A stretch of DNA of 23,546 nucleotides. Source: CAVYPR01 sp052145775. GTDB lineage: Bacteria > Actinomycetota > Acidimicrobiia > Acidimicrobiales > RAAP-2. Within the stretch, counting starts at the first letter, position 1; every line of letters begins with the position of its first letter. The notes beneath the pieces were generated by a model. It was not told the DNA's origin, searched no databases, and was given only the letters and a program-made list of their open reading frames with translations. The translations under genes were made by a program, and so were the position numbers. Positions 22,663 through 23,546 of the stretch are shown here, piece by piece. The stretch covers positions 1 through 23,546 of the forward strand of contig JBKQNY010000023.1 in the NCBI GenBank assembly GCA_052145775.1, given 5' to 3'.

Positions 22663-23546
22663 GTGACAGGGGACTCGGCCACGACCGACACCGCCGGGGA
22701 GGAGACCGCGACGCCGGCCGCGCCGACCACCGGGCGGCGCAAGCGCAACTACTCGCCGTGGTTCCAGTGGATGACCTGGCTGATGGCCACCGGCCACGAG
22801 GACCCGCTCAACCTGGCCGACCCGGCCGGGTTCGAGGCCTGGCGGGACCGCCGCTGGCGGCGGCTGACCGAGCTGCTGGGGCCGTTGCCGGTCCGGGTGC
22901 CGCCCGACGTCGAGACCCTCGAGTCGGTCCAGTGCGACGGCTACCGCCGCGAGAAGATCGTCTTCGACACCGAGAGCACGATGTCGGTCCCCGCCTACCT
23001 GCTGGTGCCCGACCACCGCCAGCTTCCCGGCCCGGCCGTCCTGGCCATCCACGGGCACGGCCCGGGGAAGTCCCAGGTGGTCGGGCTCGAGCACACCGAG
23101 ATGCCCAACGCCGACTACGGGCTGCAGCTGGCGCGGCGGGGCTACGTGGTGCTCGCCCCCGACCTGCGCTGCTTCGGCGAGCGGGCGGACTGGAACCCCC
23201 CCGACCACTACGGCTGCGACACCAACCTGGTGCACGCGGTGATGGCCGGCTGGCGGCCGCTGACCCAGAACCTCTGGGACCTCGGCCGCTGCCTCGACGT
23301 GCTGGCCGACCACCCGCTGGTCGACCCGGCCCGCATGGGGGCGGTCGGCCTCTCCTACGGCGGGACCATGACGCTCTTTTTGGCCGCCACCGACCCCCGG
23401 GTGGCGGCCGCGGTGGTGAGCGGCTTCTTCTCCTCGTGGGCCGAGTCGCACCGCGTGCCGTGGAACATGTGCGGCTCCCAGGTCCTGCCGGGGGGCGATC
23501 ATGGCCCCCAGGTCGACATGCTCCAGGCGGCCGAGCATCCCCGGCA
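22663..23546 (+). CDS. Alpha/beta hydrolase (acetyl-xylan-esterase/dienelactone-hydrolase-like), 3'-truncated
   Basis: The window ends inside this gene after 294 codons. The frame from GTG 22663 is open to the end; GGAG (22654-22657) lies 5 nt upstream. After a Thr/Ala-rich N-terminus, residues about 25-45 (RKRNYSPWFQWMTWLMATG) are aromatic-rich. The oxyanion loop is H130-G-H-G-PGK in VLAIHGHGPGK. The nucleophile elbow is GLSYGG with Ser231, after VDPARMGAV. The segment DLRCFGERADW resembles the Abhydrolase_7/acetyl-xylan-esterase-like group with its HGHG and DxRGFGE motifs. The catalytic Asp and His would lie in the missing C-terminal part. The substrate is unknown, probably an ester. It is transcribed divergently from the TauD-like gene. 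Confidence 0.87.
   Translation, partial: MTGDSATTDTAGEETATPAAPTTGRRKRNYSPWFQWMTWLMATGHEDPLNLADPAGFEAWRDRRWRRLTELLGPLPVRVPPDVETLESVQCDGYRREKIVFDTESTMSVPAYLLVPDHRQLPGPAVLAIHGHGPGKSQVVGLEHTEMPNADYGLQLARRGYVVLAPDLRCFGERADWNPPDHYGCDTNLVHAVMAGWRPLTQNLWDLGRCLDVLADHPLVDPARMGAVGLSYGGTMTLFLAATDPRVAAAVVSGFFSSWAESHRVPWNMCGSQVLPGGDHGPQVDMLQAAEHPR

Noticed and set aside
1..23546. CRISPR arrays, tRNA/rRNA genes, transposases, attachment sites, toxin-antitoxin or defence genes
   Set aside because: No regularly spaced repeats, no cloverleaf sequences, no transposase or integrase motifs and no recognisable defence genes were seen on either strand.

Overview
The window is high-GC DNA (third codon positions are almost all G or C) with frequent GTG/TTG starts and 4-base start/stop overlaps. 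This fits an actinobacterium. An F420-type deazaflavin oxidoreductase, a Cgl0159-type aldolase and a leaderless-looking promoter agree. The class is probably Acidimicrobiia-like, but that is an inference because no phylogenetic marker is present. There are no rRNA, tRNA, CRISPR or insertion elements. No gene-free stretch exceeds about 250 bases.

Layout. (1) 2-1630: 5'-truncated APC-family amino acid/amine permease. (2) 1727-3787: a classical SDR, a DDN-type deazaflavin oxidoreductase and a second SDR that lacks the usual catalytic residues. (3) 3905-9684: a tightly packed catabolic cluster made of a GH4 glycosidase, a beta-hydroxyacid dehydrogenase, a Cgl0159-type class I aldolase, an FGGY kinase and a LarA-type nickel-pincer racemase/epimerase. 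It looks like a route for a glycoside or sugar acid, but no dehydratase and no LarB/C/E genes are present. (4) 9748-16494: a compressed branched-chain-amino-acid-type (HAAT/Liv) ABC importer. It consists of an MFS carrier fused to a LivF ATPase, a LivH-LivM fusion, a LivG ATPase and a substrate-binding protein held by an uncleaved N-terminal membrane anchor. (5) 16605-20495: an exported module of a 14-cysteine parallel beta-helix protein, an EfeO/EfeM-like M75 protein and a Tat-exported DyP peroxidase (EfeB-like), without a recognisable EfeU permease. (6) 20743-21525: a DUF998-like membrane protein. (7) 21659-22510, minus strand: a TauD/TfdA dioxygenase. (8) 22663-23546: the 5' part of an alpha/beta hydrolase.

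The most unusual object is the MFS-ABC ATPase fusion at 9748, which puts a secondary carrier and the LivF subunit of a complete ABC importer in one chain. It starts 7 nt after a TACAGT -10 box, so its mRNA may be leaderless. The secreted genes from about 15.0 to 18.2 kb also use ACA for threonine far more than their neighbours do. The reactions suggested for cluster 3, and the functional link between the Liv importer and the beta-helix/EfeO/DyP module, are inferences from gene order.
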